DNA of 64,000 bases from Pseudomonas alcaligenes (GCF_041729615.1 NZ_CP154874.1:749001-813000); one strand, 5' to 3'. Shown: positions 1 to 10,253, numbered from the stretch's first letter. Numbers and translations: made by a program. The notes: generated by a model from the letters alone, not told the origin.

Positions 1-2664
1 GAGAAGGAAGAGCGCGGCAACAAGGGCGCCGCCCTCACCACCTTCATCAGCCTGGCCGGCCGCTACCTGGTGCTGATGCCCAACAACCCGCGCGCCGGCG
101 GCATCTCGCGCCGCATCGAAGGCGAAGAGCGCAACGAACTGCGCGAGGCGCTGAACGGCCTCAACGCCCCGGCCGACATGGGCCTGATCGTGCGCACCGC
201 CGGCCTCGGCCGCTCCAGCGAAGAGCTGCAGCTCGACCTGGACTACCTGATCCAGCTGTGGACCGCGATCAAGGAAGCTTCCCAGGACCGCGCCGCCCCG
301 TTCCTGATCTACCAGGAATCCAACGTCATCATCCGCGCCATCCGCGACTACCTGCGCCAGGACATCGGCGAAGTACTGGTGGACAGCGTCGAGGCCCAGG
401 AAGAAGCCCTGGCCTTCATCCAGCAGGTCATGCCGCAGTACGCCAGCAAGATCAAGCTGTACGAGGACAGCGTGCCGCTGTTCAACCGCTTCCAGATCGA
501 GAGCCAGATCGAGACCGCCTTCCAGCGCGAAGTGAAGCTGCCGTCCGGCGGCTCCATCGTCATCGACCCGACCGAGGCCCTGGTGTCCATCGACATCAAC
601 TCGGCGCGCGCCACCAAGGGCGGCGACATCGAGGAAACCGCCCTGCAGACCAACCTGGAAGCGGCCGAGGAAATCGCCCGCCAGCTGCGCCTGCGCGACA
701 TCGGCGGCCTGATCGTCATCGACTTCATCGACATGACCCCTGCCAAGAACCAGCGCGCCGTGGAAGAGAAAGTCCGCGAAGCCCTGGAAGCCGACCGCGC
801 CCGCGTTCAGGTCGGCCGCATCTCGCGCTTCGGCCTGCTGGAAATGTCCCGTCAGCGCCTGCGTCCGTCCCTCGGCGAGACCAGCGGCATCGTCTGCCCG
901 CGCTGCAACGGTCAGGGCATCATCCGTGACGTCGAGTCGCTGTCGCTGGCCATCCTGCGTCTGATCGAGGAAGAGGCCCTGAAGGACCGCACCGCCGAGG
1001 TTCGCGCCCAGGTGCCGATCCCGGTTGCCGCCTTCCTGCTCAACGAGAAGCGCAACAGCATCACCAAGATCGAGCTGCGCACCCGTGCGCGCATCGTGAT
1101 CCTGCCGAACGATCATCTGGAAACCCCGCACTTCGAAGTCCAGCGCCTGCGCGACGACAGCCCGGAAGTGCTGAGCGGCCAGTCCAGCTACGAAATGACC
1201 CCGGCGGAAGTCGAAGACGCCCAGCCGGTCAGCGCCACCCGCACCCTGGTGCGCCAGGAAGCCGCGCTGAAGGCAACCCCGCCGCGCCCGGCCGCACCGA
1301 CCCCGGCCGCCCCGCTGGCACCGGCTGCCCCGACGCCGCAACCGAGCCTGTTCAAGGGCCTGGTCAAGTCGCTGGTGAGCCTGTTCGCCGGCAAGGAAGA
1401 AGAGCAGCAGCCGACCGCCGAAGCCAAGCCTGCCGAGCGCAAGCCGCGTGGCGACGAGCGCCGCAACGGCCGCCCGCAGAACCGCCGCGACGGCCGTGGC
1501 AACCGCGACCGCAGCGAGCGTGGCGAACGCGAAGAGCGCAAGCCGCGTGAAGAGCGTCAGCCGCGCGAAGCCCGCGAGCCACGCGAGGAACGCCAGCCGC
1601 GCGCCCCGCGCGAGGAGCGCCAGCCGCGTGAAGAGCGTCAGCCGCGCGAGGCCCGCGAACCACGCGAGCCGCGTGGCGAAGGCCAGGAAAACCGCCGCGA
1701 GCGCCAGCCGCGCGAGGGCCGCGAGCCGCGCGAGGAGCGCCGTCGCGAACTGCGCGAGCCGCTGGACGCCGCCACCGGCGAAGGCCAGGAGCCGCGTGCC
1801 GAACGAGCGCCGCGCGAGGAGCGCCAGCCGCGTCCGCCGCGCGAAGAGCGCCAACCGCGCAGCGAGGCGCTGAGCGCCGAGGCCGCCGAGGAAGAAGTGC
1901 TGGAGAACGTCGAGCAGCTGGAAGACGGCCAGGAAGCCGGTGAAGGCGGCGAGCGTCCGCGTCGCCGCTCCCGTGGCCAACGTCGCCGCAGCAACCGCCG
2001 CGAGCGCCAGCGCGATGCCGACGGCAACCTGATCGGCGAAGAAGGCGAAGAGACCGCAGAGGGCACCGAGGCCAGCGCCGAGCAAGGCACTGTCGTGGCC
2101 GCCGCTGCCGTGGTCGCCGTGGTCGCCGAACAGGCTCAGGCCGAGCCGGAACAGGCTCCGCTGGCCGAGCAGGTGCAGCCGGCCGAAGCCAGCGTGGTCG
2201 CCGAGGCGCCCGTCGCACCGGTGGTCGCCAGCGAGCCCGTGACTGCCGAGATCGCCCCGGTCGAGCCGGCACCCGCCGCTCCAGTCGTGGAAGCCACGGT
2301 TGTGGAAGCTCCGGCCGCACCGGTAGAGGTCGCGCCGACTCCTGCCCCGGCCCAGGCCAGCGGTGGCCGCGCGCCCAACGATCCGCGCGAAGTGCGCCGT
2401 CGCCAGCAGGAAGCGGCCCGCCTGGCTGCCGAAGCGGCCGCTGCCGCCGCAGTGGCTGTCCAGGTAGTCGAGGCCGCCCCGGCCGAGACCGCCCCGGCGG
2501 AAACCGCTGTCGAGGAAGTCGTTGCCGAACCCGCTGCGGTGGTTGCCGAAGAGGTGAACGCCGAGCCGGCTGCTGTGAACAGCGCCGACGAGCAGGCGCC
2601 TGCCGAACTGGTCGCCGAGCCCGCCCCGCAGACGGATGCTGACGAGGCCAAGCCGCAGGTCTGA
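1..2664 (+). CDS. rne: Ribonuclease E, 5'-truncated by the window edge
   Basis: Essential endoribonuclease that initiates mRNA decay and processes rRNA and tRNA precursors, and scaffolds the degradosome at the inner membrane. The reading frame is open from base 1, so the N-terminal S1 region lies outside the window. Visible are the DNase-I-like catalytic core with [10 protein letters not shown] (catalytic Asp codon at 592-594) and [10 protein letters not shown], and the Zn-link CPRC with Cys codons at 895 and 904. The C-terminal half is low complexity: an Arg/Glu/Pro/Gln repeat region (about 1440-1880, RNA-binding type), an Arg-rich patch (about 1955-2010), then an Ala/Glu/Pro/Val-rich tail. 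The tail is poorly conserved in sequence across genera, as is usual for RNase E scaffolds. A strong terminator follows 20 bases after the stop. Confidence 0.97.
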   Translation, partial: EKEERGNKGAALTTFISLAGRYLVLMPNNPRAGGISRRIEGEERNELREALNGLNAPADMGLIVRTAGLGRSSEELQLDLDYLIQLWTAIKEASQDRAAPFLIYQESNVIIRAIRDYLRQDIGEVLVDSVEAQEEALAFIQQVMPQYASKIKLYEDSVPLFNRFQIESQIETAFQREVKLPSGGSIVIDPTEALVSIDINSARATKGGDIEETALQTNLEAAEEIARQLRLRDIGGLIVIDFIDMTPAKNQRAVEEKVREALEADRARVQVGRISRFGLLEMSRQRLRPSLGETSGIVCPRCNGQGIIRDVESLSLAILRLIEEEALKDRTAEVRAQVPIPVAAFLLNEKRNSITKIELRTRARIVILPNDHLETPHFEVQRLRDDSPEVLSGQSSYEMTPAEVEDAQPVSATRTLVRQEAALKATPPRPAAPTPAAPLAPAAPTPQPSLFKGLVKSLVSLFAGKEEEQQPTAEAKPAERKPRGDERRNGRPQNRRDGRGNRDRSERGEREERKPREERQPREAREPREERQPRAPREERQPREERQPREAREPREPRGEGQENRRERQPREGREPREERRRELREPLDAATGEGQEPRAERAPREERQPRPPREERQPRSEALSAEAAEEEVLENVEQLEDGQEAGEGGERPRRRSRGQRRRSNRRERQRDADGNLIGEEGEETAEGTEASAEQGTVVAAAAVVAVVAEQAQAEPEQAPLAEQVQPAEASVVAEAPVAPVVASEPVTAEIAPVEPAPAAPVVEATVVEAPAAPVEVAPTPAPAQASGGRAPNDPREVRRRQQEAARLAAEAAAAAAVAVQVVEAAPAETAPAETAVEEVVAEPAAVVAEEVNAEPAAVNSADEQAPAELVAEPAPQTDADEAKPQV

Positions 2665-2683
2665 GACCTGCGGTAACGAAAAA

Positions 2684-2708
2684 GGGGATGCTTCGGCATC
2701 CCCTTTTT
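2684..2708. terminator. Bidirectional rho-independent terminator between rne and murB
   Basis: Perfect 8-bp stem GGGGATGC / GCATCCCC (2684-2703) closed by a TTCG tetraloop, with five T after it on the plus strand and five A before it, so it can end both rne (plus) and murB (minus). Confidence 0.93.
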
Positions 2709-2724
2709 CATTTCTGCGCCCCGC

Positions 2725-3744
2725 TTACAGCACGTTCGGCTCGATCTCCAGGCGCACGCCGAAGCGCTGCTCGATATCCGCCTGGATGCGCCGGGCCAGG
2801 TCGAGCAGCTGCGCCCCCGTAGCCTGTCCATGGTTGACCAGCACCAGGGCCTGCAGGCGGTGCACGCCGGCGTCCCCCTCGCGAAAGCCCTTCCACCCTG
2901 CCCGCTCGATCAGCCAGCCGGCGGCGAGCTTGCTCTGCCCCACGCCCGCCGGATAGGCGACTAGGTCGGCATGCTCGGCGCGGATACGCCCGGCCAGCTC
3001 GTCCGCCACCACCGGGTTCTTGAAGAAGCTACCGGCATTGCCCAGCTCCGCCGGGTCGGGCAGCTTCTCGCGGCGGATGGCGCAGATGGCGCGGCTGACG
3101 TCGCTCGGCATCGGCAGCTCGATACCCTCGGCCTGCAGGCGCTGGCGCACCGGGCCATAGTCCAGGTGCAGGCGCGCCTGGCGACTGAGGGCAAAGCGCA
3201 CCCGCAGGATCAGCCAGCGCCCCGGCTGCTGCTTGAACAGGCTGTCGCGGTAGGCGAAGGCGCATTCCTCAAGATCGAACTCGCGCAGCTCGCCAGTCTG
3301 GCGATCCAGCGCGGTCAGTCCGGCGAAGACGTCCTTGATCTCCACGCCGTAGGCGCCGATGTTCTGCATCGGCGCGGCGCCGACGGTGCCGGGAATCAGA
3401 CTGAGATTCTCCAGTCCGCTCAGCCCCTGCTCCAGACTCCACAGCACGAAGGGATGCCAGGGCTCGCCGGCCTCGGCCTCGACCAGCCCCCGCGCACCAT
3501 CGTCTTCGAGAATGCGCAGGCCACGGCTGGCCATGCGCAGCACCAGGGCCTCGACGTCGGCGGTCAGCAGCAGGTTGCTGCCGCCACCGATGGGCAGCAG
3601 CGGCAGGCCGCGGCGCGCGGCCTCGACCAGGGCTTCACGTACCTCGTCGTCGTTGCGCGCCTCGGCGAACAGCCTGGCTTTGGCATCGACGCCGAAGGTA
3701 TTGAACGGCTTGAGGGAGACGTCTTCTTGCAGTTGCAGGCTCAC
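2725..3744 (-). CDS. murB: UDP-N-acetylenolpyruvoylglucosamine reductase
   Basis: Cytoplasmic FAD enzyme that reduces UDP-GlcNAc-enolpyruvate to UDP-MurNAc with NADPH in peptidoglycan precursor synthesis. 339 aa, the normal length for the long (type I) gammaproteobacterial MurB. Visible motifs are NTFGVDAKA at the N terminus, the FAD-binding GGGSNLLL and LSLIPGTVGAAPMQNIGAYG segments, the type I YRDSLFK loop, and NAGSFFKNP with the proton-donor Ser. It starts at GTG (3744), which overlaps the TGA of the upstream phosphatase gene (GTGA). It is the last gene of the minus-strand run that begins near exbB. Confidence 0.97.
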   Translation of the reverse strand: MSLQLQEDVSLKPFNTFGVDAKARLFAEARNDDEVREALVEAARRGLPLLPIGGGSNLLLTADVEALVLRMASRGLRILEDDGARGLVEAEAGEPWHPFVLWSLEQGLSGLENLSLIPGTVGAAPMQNIGAYGVEIKDVFAGLTALDRQTGELREFDLEECAFAYRDSLFKQQPGRWLILRVRFALSRQARLHLDYGPVRQRLQAEGIELPMPSDVSRAICAIRREKLPDPAELGNAGSFFKNPVVADELAGRIRAEHADLVAYPAGVGQSKLAAGWLIERAGWKGFREGDAGVHRLQALVLVNHGQATGAQLLDLARRIQADIEQRFGVRLEIEPNVL

Positions 3745-4205
3745 AGGCGCCCCTTGATCTCGGCGAGCAGCGCGTCGCTGGCCTGCTCGATCAGGTCCAG
3801 CACCTGCTCGAAGCCGTCGGCGCCGCCATAGTAGGGATCGGGCACCTCGTCCAGGGCCAGGTCGTAACGGCGCAGCAGCAGGTCCAACTCGCCGCCGCCG
3901 CTGGCCGGACGCAGCGCCTGCAGGCGCGCCAGGTTGTCATGGTCCATGGCCAGGATCAGGTCGAAACGCTGGAAGTCCTCGCGCTGCACCTGGCGCGCGC
4001 GCAGGCCGGACAGGTCATAGCCACGGGCGGCAGCGGCCTGGCTGGAGCGATCGTCCGGCGCCTTGCCCACGTGCCAGTCGCCGGTACCGGCGGAATCCAC
4101 CGTCACCCGCTCGAGCAGGCCGGCCTGCTGCAGGCGCTGGCGAAATACCCCCTCGGCCGTGGGCGAGCGGCAGATATTGCCCATGCAGACGAACAGAACG
4201 CGCAT
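3741..4205 (-). CDS. Low-molecular-weight protein-tyrosine phosphatase
   Basis: Cytoplasmic phosphatase of the LMW-PTP family, 154 aa. The N-terminal P-loop CMGNICRS (nucleophile Cys7, Arg13) and the C-terminal DPYYGG containing the general-acid Asp are both present. In bacteria such enzymes dephosphorylate tyrosine kinases and sugar-activating enzymes of envelope polysaccharide synthesis; the substrate here is unknown. The start at 4205 is chosen because the P-loop must lie at the N terminus and because ATG overlaps the kdsB stop by one base (TGATG), implying translational coupling. A longer open frame upstream lies inside kdsB and is not coding. Confidence 0.93.
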   Translation of the reverse strand: MRVLFVCMGNICRSPTAEGVFRQRLQQAGLLERVTVDSAGTGDWHVGKAPDDRSSQAAAARGYDLSGLRARQVQREDFQRFDLILAMDHDNLARLQALRPASGGGELDLLLRRYDLALDEVPDPYYGGADGFEQVLDLIEQASDALLAEIKGRL

Positions 4206-4969
4206 CAGGCCCCCAGCAGGCGGCGCACCCGCTCCAGGTCTTCCGGGGTATCGACGCCGGCCGGCGGCGCTTCCAGGGCATCGTCGACATGGATGCGCAC
4301 GCCGTGCCACAGGGCGCGCAGCTGCTCCAGGCACTCGGTGTCCTCCAGCCAGCACGGGCCCCAGGCGACGAAGTCATGCAGGAAACCGGCACGGTAGGCG
4401 TAGATGCCGATATGGCGGCGATAGGGCACGCCCTCCGGCAGCAGGTCGCGGCTCCTGGCGAAGGCGTCGCGGGCCCAGGCGATGGGCGCGCGGCTGAAAG
4501 TCAGGGCCAGGCCGCTCTTGTCGCTGACCACCTTGACCACATTGGGGTTGAACAAGGCCTGCACATCCTCGATCGGCTCGGCCAGGGTGGCGATGCCGGC
4601 CTGCGGATTGGCGGCCAGGTTGGCCGCCACCTGATCGATGATGGCGGGCGGAATCAGCGGCTCGTCGCCCTGCACGTTGACCACTATGGCATCGGCGGCG
4701 AGGCCGAGCTGGGTCGCCACCTCGGCCAGGCGGTCGGTGCCGGAGTTGTGGTCGACACGGGTCATCAGCACTTCGGCGCCGAAGCCCTGGCAGGCCTCGA
4801 GGATGCGTACATCATCGGTGGCTACCACCACGCGGGCGGCGGAGCTCTTCTTCGCCTGCTCCCAGACGTGCTGGACCATGGGCTTGCCGGCAATGTCCTG
4901 CAGCGGCTTGCCGGGCAGGCGGCTGGAGGCGTAGCGGGCGGGAATGACTACGGTGAAGGTGTGGCTCAT
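4205..4969 (-). CDS. kdsB: 3-deoxy-manno-octulosonate cytidylyltransferase
   Basis: Activates Kdo with CTP to CMP-Kdo for lipopolysaccharide inner core synthesis, in the cytoplasm. 254 aa, typical length. The nucleotidyltransferase signature [14 protein letters not shown] with the CTP-binding Arg/Lys lies at residues 10-23, and VQGDEPLIP with the metal-binding Asp lies about residue 98-106. It sits directly after the Trm112-like gene (the stop of that gene is adjacent to this start) and near lpxK, which fits an envelope biosynthesis operon. Confidence 0.97.
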   Translation of the reverse strand: MSHTFTVVIPARYASSRLPGKPLQDIAGKPMVQHVWEQAKKSSAARVVVATDDVRILEACQGFGAEVLMTRVDHNSGTDRLAEVATQLGLAADAIVVNVQGDEPLIPPAIIDQVAANLAANPQAGIATLAEPIEDVQALFNPNVVKVVSDKSGLALTFSRAPIAWARDAFARSRDLLPEGVPYRRHIGIYAYRAGFLHDFVAWGPCWLEDTECLEQLRALWHGVRIHVDDALEAPPAGVDTPEDLERVRRLLGA

Positions 4970-5155
4970 TTACTTGTCCAGACGCTCGTCGACGGTCAGG
5001 GTGCGCGCCTCGCTCTCCAGCATCACCGGGATGCCGTCGCGGATCGGGTAGGCCAGGCCGGCGCCCTTGCTGATCAGCTCAGTCTTGTCTTCGGAGAGCT
5101 GCAGCGGGCCCTTGCAGACCGGGCAGGCCAGGATATCGAGCAGTTTGGTGTCCAT
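4970..5155 (-). CDS. Trm112-like zinc-ribbon protein (YcaR/UPF0434 family)
   Basis: A 61-residue protein beginning [20 protein letters not shown], the hallmark of the bacterial Trm112/YcaR family, with a CPxC knuckle. Eukaryotic and archaeal Trm112 activates methyltransferases; the bacterial role is less settled. The start at 5155 is supported by family length and by the preceding purine-rich stretch. It is routinely found between lpxK and kdsB in Pseudomonas, as here. Only one CxxC is present, so full zinc binding is not assured. Confidence 0.9.
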   Translation of the reverse strand: MDTKLLDILACPVCKGPLQLSEDKTELISKGAGLAYPIRDGIPVMLESEARTLTVDERLDK

Positions 5156-5193
5156 CGGGGTGTCCTTGCTGGCGTTGTGAGCGCCGGTAAGGC

Positions 5194-6198
5194 TCAGGCC
5201 TTGTCCGGCAGTAGACGGGTCAGTTCGCGGTCGAGCCAGGCGACGAAGGCCGCCGAGGGCGCCGCCTCCACCGCCAGGTACCACCAGTCGGCGGCGGCGA
5301 AGGCCCGGCATTTCACCGCATCCTTCTCGGTCATCAGCAGCGGCAGCGCGGGGCTGAACTGCAGGGCCTCGGGGCTGTAACTGGCGTGGTCGGCGAAGGG
5401 ATGCGCGATCGGCCGCCAGTTTAGCGCTTCGAGGGTATTGAAGAAACGCTGCGGGTTGCCGATACCGGCCACCGCATGGACCCGCTGGCCGGGCGGGAAG
5501 TGATCGAGGGCAGCGCGCTCGCCGCTGCACAGGTTGACCAGGGCGGTGGGCCGCAGCTGCAGGGCATAGCCCTGCGCGTCATCCTCGGCGGCGCCATTGC
5601 GCAGCACCGCATCCACCTCGGTCAGGCGCTCGGCCGGCTCGCGCAGGGGGCCGGCCGGCAGGCAGCGACCATTGCCCAGGCCACGGGCGGCATCCACCAA
5701 TACCAGCTCCAGGTCGCGGGCCAGGCGGTAGTGTTGCAGGCCGTCGTCGCAGAGGATCAGGTCCAGGGTTTCCTGCGCCAGCAACGCCTGCACGGCGCGG
5801 GCGCGCTGCGGGTCGATCACCAGCGGCACGTCCGTGCGCTGCACGATCAGCAGCGGCTCGTCGCCGGCCTGCTCGGCCAGATCCTCGGCACGCACGCGCC
5901 AGGGCAGCTGCGGCGGCGTGGCGCCATAGCCACGACTGACCACGCCGACGCGCAGACCACGGGCCCGGCAGTGCTCGATCAGCCAGAGGATCATCGGGGT
6001 CTTGCCGGTACCACCGACCGTGACATTGCCCACCACGACGACCGGTACGGGTGCGCGATAGATATCGCCCTCCCCGGCCAGGAAGGCGCGACGCTTACCC
6101 TGCACCACGCGCCGGTACAGCCACTCCAGCGGGCGCAGCAGGGTCAGGGCCGGATGGCCCTGGTACCAGGCGGCAGTGAGCCGGGCGGCCAGGCTCAA
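5194..6198 (-). CDS. lpxK: Tetraacyldisaccharide 4'-kinase
   Basis: Inner-membrane kinase that phosphorylates the 4' position of the lipid A disaccharide. 334 aa with an N-terminal hydrophobic/amphipathic segment and a P-loop [12 protein letters not shown] at about residues 57-68, followed by [14 protein letters not shown] with the catalytic Asp region. The family start MSLAARL corresponds to a TTG codon at 6198, which overlaps the exbD stop (TTGA). This rare start and the overlap suggest translation coupled to exbD. Confidence 0.96.
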   Translation of the reverse strand: MSLAARLTAAWYQGHPALTLLRPLEWLYRRVVQGKRRAFLAGEGDIYRAPVPVVVVGNVTVGGTGKTPMILWLIEHCRARGLRVGVVSRGYGATPPQLPWRVRAEDLAEQAGDEPLLIVQRTDVPLVIDPQRARAVQALLAQETLDLILCDDGLQHYRLARDLELVLVDAARGLGNGRCLPAGPLREPAERLTEVDAVLRNGAAEDDAQGYALQLRPTALVNLCSGERAALDHFPPGQRVHAVAGIGNPQRFFNTLEALNWRPIAHPFADHASYSPEALQFSPALPLLMTEKDAVKCRAFAAADWWYLAVEAAPSAAFVAWLDRELTRLLPDKA

Positions 6199-6623
6199 GG
6201 CTTGGCCTCGGCCTCGACCGTGGTGATGCGCAGGTGGGAGAAGCCCAGCTTGCCGGCCGCGTCCATCGCGGTGATCACCGCCTGGTGCGGGGTCTTGGCA
6301 TCGGCGCTGATGGCCAGCGGCAGGCTGTTGTCGCCACCGGACTCCTTGCCCAGGGCCGCCATCAGGCCCTCCAGGTCATTCTTCAGCAGGGCCTGGCCGT
6401 TCAGCGAATAGCTGCCCTCGGGGCTGATCAGCACTTCCAGCTGCTTGAGCTCGGTGGCCTCCGGCGGCGTGCCGCTGGCGGCCTCGGGCAGGTCGACCTT
6501 GAGCTGGGTCTCGCGGGTGAAGGTGGTGGTGACCACGAAGAACAGCAGCAGGATGAACACCACGTCGATCAACGACGCCAGGTTGATCTCGACGTTCTCC
6601 CGCGGTTTGCGCCGGAACTTCAC
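6195..6623 (-). CDS. exbD: Biopolymer transport protein ExbD/TolR family
   Basis: 142-aa inner-membrane protein of the proton-driven ExbB-ExbD/TolQ-TolR motor family. It has a short cytosolic N terminus, one TM helix (about residues 14-34, [18 protein letters not shown], including the conserved membrane Asp that carries protons) and a periplasmic domain. GTG start at 6623 overlaps the exbB stop (GTGA). No TonB/TolA gene is adjacent. Position next to lpxK and comEC matches the second, non-TonB-linked ExbBD copy common in Pseudomonas; its partner is not evident. Confidence 0.92.
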   Translation of the reverse strand: MKFRRKPRENVEINLASLIDVVFILLLFFVVTTTFTRETQLKVDLPEAASGTPPEATELKQLEVLISPEGSYSLNGQALLKNDLEGLMAALGKESGGDNSLPLAISADAKTPHQAVITAMDAAGKLGFSHLRITTVEAEAKP

Positions 6624-7291
6624 GCCTTCCGGCCCTCTTTGCGGGCTTCCTTCGGCGCCGGCGCGCTGCCGTTGCCCAGGTCGACGTCACGGTCACCCTG
6701 CACCACTTCCACCAGCTTGATCGCCTCCTGCTCCATGCCGACCACCAGCTCGTCGACGCGGCGCTGCAGGAAGCGGTGGAAGAACAGCGCCGGGATGGCC
6801 ACGAACAGGCCGGCGGCGGTGGTGATCAGGGCCTTGGAGATGCCACCGGCGAGTTGCGCGGCATTGGCCATGTTGGTGCCGATGAAGGCGCTGAAAATAT
6901 CGATCATGCCCAGCACGGTACCCAGCAGGCCGAGCAGCGGGGCCACCCCGGCGATGGTGCCGAGGGCATTGAGGTAGCGCTCCAGCTCATGGATGACGCG
7001 GGCGGCGGCTTCCTCGATGCACTCCTTCATGATCTCGCGACCATGCTTGGAGTTGGCCAGGCCGGCGGCGAGGATCTGCCCCAGCGGCGAGTTGGCGCGC
7101 AGCTCCTTGAGCTTGTCGTTGGTGAGCTTCTTTTCCTTGATCCACAGCCACACCTGGCCCAGCAGATGGGGCGGCGTGATGCGGCTCGGCCGCAGGGTCC
7201 AGAGGCGCTCGGCGATGATGCCGGCGGCGGCGATGGAACACAGAATGATCGGCAGCATCATCCAGCCGCCAGATTTGACCAGCTCCCACAC
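6620..7291 (-). CDS. exbB: MotA/TolQ/ExbB proton channel family protein
   Basis: Inner-membrane subunit pairing with the downstream ExbD. The protein has an N-terminal TM helix (MMLPIILCSIAAAGIIAE), a cytosolic stretch, then two long TM helices near residues 115-190 with GLLGTVLGMIDIF, the family signature. I place the start at the GTG at 7291 because the sequence then begins MWELVKSGGWMMLP as in relatives and a strong Shine-Dalgarno (GAGGGGGA, 7301-7308 on the minus strand) sits 9 bases upstream. The frame stays open to 7324 but lacks such a site. Confidence 0.92.
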   Translation of the reverse strand: MWELVKSGGWMMLPIILCSIAAAGIIAERLWTLRPSRITPPHLLGQVWLWIKEKKLTNDKLKELRANSPLGQILAAGLANSKHGREIMKECIEEAAARVIHELERYLNALGTIAGVAPLLGLLGTVLGMIDIFSAFIGTNMANAAQLAGGISKALITTAAGLFVAIPALFFHRFLQRRVDELVVGMEQEAIKLVEVVQGDRDVDLGNGSAPAPKEARKEGRKA

Positions 7292-7363
7292 GGTAGTGAA
7301 TCCCCCTCGGAAAAGTGGCGCCACTCTAGCATAGGGTCGCGCCGGCGCAGACCTCCCCGGTTC

Positions 7364-9589
7364 TCATTTTTCCCGCCAGAAACGCGGGCGCTCGCGCCAG
7401 GCGGCAATGCCCTCGCCTGCGCCCAGCACTAGCCGGATGGCGCCGAGCTCGGCGCTGTCATGCAGGGCAATATCTCGCGCCTCGTAGCGCGCCACGACGC
7501 GCGGATGCGGATGGCCGAAGGGGTTGTGCCAGCCGCGCGACAGCAGCGCGCCACGCGGTGCCACGGCGTCGAGGAACGCGCCGCTGGAGGAGCTGCGACT
7601 ACCATGGTGCGGCACCTGCAGCCAGTCCGCGCGCAGATCCCGGCCAGCGGCCATGAGCGCCCTTTCCGCCGCCTCGTCGATATCGCCGGTGAGCAGCAGC
7701 GCCTCGCCTGCGGCCGCCACCTTGAGCAGGCAGGAGGCCTGGTTACCCGCCTGCGCCGCGGACCAGCGCCAGGTGGTGAAACGCACACCGTCCCACTCCC
7801 AGCTGGCGCCATCGACACAGGCACCGGCCTGCAACGCCTCCGGCAGAACCGCTGCCTCGCCGCTCAGCACCCGCCCTACCGCCATGCCTCGCACCACAGC
7901 CCCGGCACCGCCGGCATGATCGCTGTCGGCATGGCTGAGCAGCAACAGGTCGAGGCGGCCGACACCCAGCTGGCGCAGCGAGGGCAGCACCACCCGCTCG
8001 CCCAGGTCGAAGTCGCCGAAGCGCGGCCCGGCGTCGTACAGCAGCACGTGCTCACGGGTACGCACCAGCACGGCCAGGCCCTGGCCGACGTCCAGCTGCC
8101 AGACTTCCGCCTGCCCCGCAGGAATGCGCTCGCGCGGCGGCAGCAACACTGCCAGCAGCATGACCAGGCCGAAGCCACGCAGCGGCACACCGGCCGGCAA
8201 CAGGCAGAGCAGTACCCCCAGGCTGCCGAGCAGCCAGCACCAGAGCGGCACGGCGGTGGGCAACCAGGCTGGCAGCATTGCGGCTATCCAGGCCAGAGTC
8301 TGGAACAACAGCTCCAGCAGGCCACCGGCCAGCCACAGCAACCCCTCACCCAGCCAGGGTACGGGCAGCAACAGGGTTCCGAGCAGCGCCAGCGGCACCA
8401 CCAGCAGGCTGACCCAGGGCACGGCGAGCAGGTTGGCCAGCGGCCCGCTCAGGCTCAGCGGCAGGCCGAGAGCGAAGAACAGCGGCAGCAGGCCCAGCGC
8501 CAGGGTCCACTGGGCACGCCACCAGACGCGCCACCAGGACCAGGTACCGAGCCGCCCACCGAACACCCAGGCGAGCACCGCCACGGCGCCGAAGGACAAC
8601 CAGAAGCCAGCCTGCAGACTGGCCAGCGGCTCGACCAGCAGCACCAGCACGAAGGCCAGCAGCAGCGGCCACCACAGGCCCAGGTGGCGGAAACGCAGGC
8701 GCCACAGCAGCACCAGGGCGACCATCACGCAGGCACGGCGCACCGGCACCTCGAAGCCGGCCAGCAGGCCATAGCCCAGCGCCCCGGCGAAGGCCAGGGC
8801 GCAGGCCCAGGGCAACCAGGGCAGCGCCCGCGGCCACAGCCCGAGCCGCGCCAACCCGGCAACCAGGCCGTAGAGCAGCGCCGCCAGCAGCGCCACGTGC
8901 TGGCCGGAGATCACCAGCAGGTGCACCGTGCCGGTGTCCTGCAGCACCTGCCAGTCAGCCCGACTGAGCCCGGAGTCGTCGCCCAGCACCAGCGCCGCCA
9001 GGCCGCCGGCGCGGCCGAACGCCTCGACGGCGAGCAGGCGCTGGCGCAGCGCATCGCGCCAGGCAGCCGGCCCCGAGGCCGGGCGCAGGCGCTCGCCGGC
9101 CTTGACCGTGCCGCTGGCGCCGATGCGCTGCGCCAGCAGCCAGGCCTCGTAATCAAAGCCCTGTGGGTTGACCAGGCCCCGCGGACGCTTGAGCTTGACC
9201 GCCAGGCGCCAGCGCTCTCCGGCCAGCAGCGGCGGTCCGTCGTACCAGGCCAGGCGCATGCGCGCGGGCAGGCGGTGCGCCCGTGCGGTCGCGTCTTCCA
9301 GCTGGAAGCGCACCACGCCCGCAGCGACTTCCGGCAACCCGCTGACCCGTCCCTCCAGCCACAGGGTGCGGCCATCGAGCTCCACGGCAAGGCGATCATC
9401 CAGGGCCGACTGCGCACTGAAGCAGGCCCAGACGAAGCCGAGCAGAAAAAAGGAGACCGGATGACTGCGCCAGGGCAACAGCATCAGCGCCAGCGGCAGC
9501 AACGCCAGCAGCAGCCAGGTCGGCGGCAGCGCCGGCAACAGCGGCAGGCTGGCCAGCCCCGCCGCCAGCGCGAACATTCCCTTGCGCAT
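7364..9589 (-). CDS. comEC: DNA internalization/competence protein ComEC/Rec2
   Basis: Polytopic inner-membrane protein forming the channel for single-stranded DNA uptake in natural transformation. 741 aa from the ATG at 9589: N-terminal TM helices with a DUF4131-type soluble segment, a central multi-helix Competence domain (LLVISGQHVALLAALLYG), and a C-terminal metallo-beta-lactamase-like domain with SHADSDHAGG (HxDxDH motif). All three domains appear intact. The preceding in-frame extension to 9706 is rejected because it overlaps the divergent promoter region and adds no family sequence. Confidence 0.95.
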   Translation of the reverse strand: MRKGMFALAAGLASLPLLPALPPTWLLLALLPLALMLLPWRSHPVSFFLLGFVWACFSAQSALDDRLAVELDGRTLWLEGRVSGLPEVAAGVVRFQLEDATARAHRLPARMRLAWYDGPPLLAGERWRLAVKLKRPRGLVNPQGFDYEAWLLAQRIGASGTVKAGERLRPASGPAAWRDALRQRLLAVEAFGRAGGLAALVLGDDSGLSRADWQVLQDTGTVHLLVISGQHVALLAALLYGLVAGLARLGLWPRALPWLPWACALAFAGALGYGLLAGFEVPVRRACVMVALVLLWRLRFRHLGLWWPLLLAFVLVLLVEPLASLQAGFWLSFGAVAVLAWVFGGRLGTWSWWRVWWRAQWTLALGLLPLFFALGLPLSLSGPLANLLAVPWVSLLVVPLALLGTLLLPVPWLGEGLLWLAGGLLELLFQTLAWIAAMLPAWLPTAVPLWCWLLGSLGVLLCLLPAGVPLRGFGLVMLLAVLLPPRERIPAGQAEVWQLDVGQGLAVLVRTREHVLLYDAGPRFGDFDLGERVVLPSLRQLGVGRLDLLLLSHADSDHAGGAGAVVRGMAVGRVLSGEAAVLPEALQAGACVDGASWEWDGVRFTTWRWSAAQAGNQASCLLKVAAAGEALLLTGDIDEAAERALMAAGRDLRADWLQVPHHGSRSSSSGAFLDAVAPRGALLSRGWHNPFGHPHPRVVARYEARDIALHDSAELGAIRLVLGAGEGIAAWRERPRFWREK

Positions 9590-9650
9590 CGCATCCCATC
9601 CTGGGTTATCCGCTGTCACAAAGCGGCCAAGCCGCCCTGCCAGCATCGGT

Positions 9651-9656
9651 GCATAA
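9651..9656 (+). promoter_or_regulatory. Possible -10 element of the DUF2062 gene
   Basis: CATAAT 31 bases before the ATG at 9687, in the 97-bp divergent gap with comEC. I see no convincing -35 at the proper spacing, so this is only a candidate. Confidence 0.3.
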
Positions 9657-9686
9657 TAGCCGCGCTTCTGCCTTTCGAGACTGCCC

Positions 9687-10214
9687 ATGCCGCGTCGCTT
9701 GTTCAAACGCTACATGCCCGATCCGACCCTGGTTCGCGAGCACAAGTCCCTGCGCTTTCTCGGCGCACTGCTGCACGACCCCAACCTCTGGCACCTCAAT
9801 CGCCACTCGGTATCGCGCGCCATGGCCGTCGGCCTGTTCGCCGCCTTCGTGCCCATGCCGATGCAGATGCTGCTGGCCGCCAGCCTGGCCATCCCGATCC
9901 GCGCCAACCTGCCGATCTCGGTGGGCCTGGTCTGGCTGACCAACCCCGTGACCATGCCGCCGATCTTCTACTGCACCTACAAGCTGGGCGCGCTGCTGAT
10001 GGGCATACCACCGGTGGAGCTGCCGGAGGAACTGACCTGGGACTGGATCACCGGTGAGCTGGCCACCCATTGGCAGCCCTTCCTGCTCGGCTCCCTGCTA
10101 AGTGGCACGGTGCTGGCGGCCAGCGCCTACGGCCTGACCATGGCCTACTGGCGCTGGTGGGTAGCGCACAACTGGCGCAAGCGCGCCGAGCGCCGCCGGC
10201 AGGCCACCGAGTAG
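9687..10214 (+). CDS. DUF2062 domain-containing membrane protein
   Basis: 175-aa conserved inner-membrane protein with the DUF2062 pattern: HLNRHSVSRAMAVGLFAAFVPMPMQM (first hydrophobic segment), PISVGLVWLTNPVTMPPIFY (second) and a third TM helix near residues 135-155. The tail is basic. The function of the family is unknown. It is transcribed alone, divergently from comEC, and is closed by a terminator immediately downstream. Confidence 0.9.
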   Translation: MPRRLFKRYMPDPTLVREHKSLRFLGALLHDPNLWHLNRHSVSRAMAVGLFAAFVPMPMQMLLAASLAIPIRANLPISVGLVWLTNPVTMPPIFYCTYKLGALLMGIPPVELPEELTWDWITGELATHWQPFLLGSLLSGTVLAASAYGLTMAYWRWWVAHNWRKRAERRRQATE

Positions 10215-10223
10215 ATGAAGAAA

Positions 10224-10246
10224 AACGCCGCGATGATCGCGGCGTT
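10224..10246. terminator. Bidirectional terminator between DUF2062 gene and lolE
   Basis: AACGCCGCGA / TCGCGGCGTT stem of 10 bp around a TGA loop; on the minus strand it is followed by TTTTTCTTC, on the plus strand by CTTGTCTTC. Confidence 0.88.
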
Positions 10247-10253
10247 CTTGTCT

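Noticed and set aside
1540..1870. Tandem repeats that might suggest a CRISPR array
   Set aside because: In-frame, degenerate coding repeats of RNase E with no spacer pattern.
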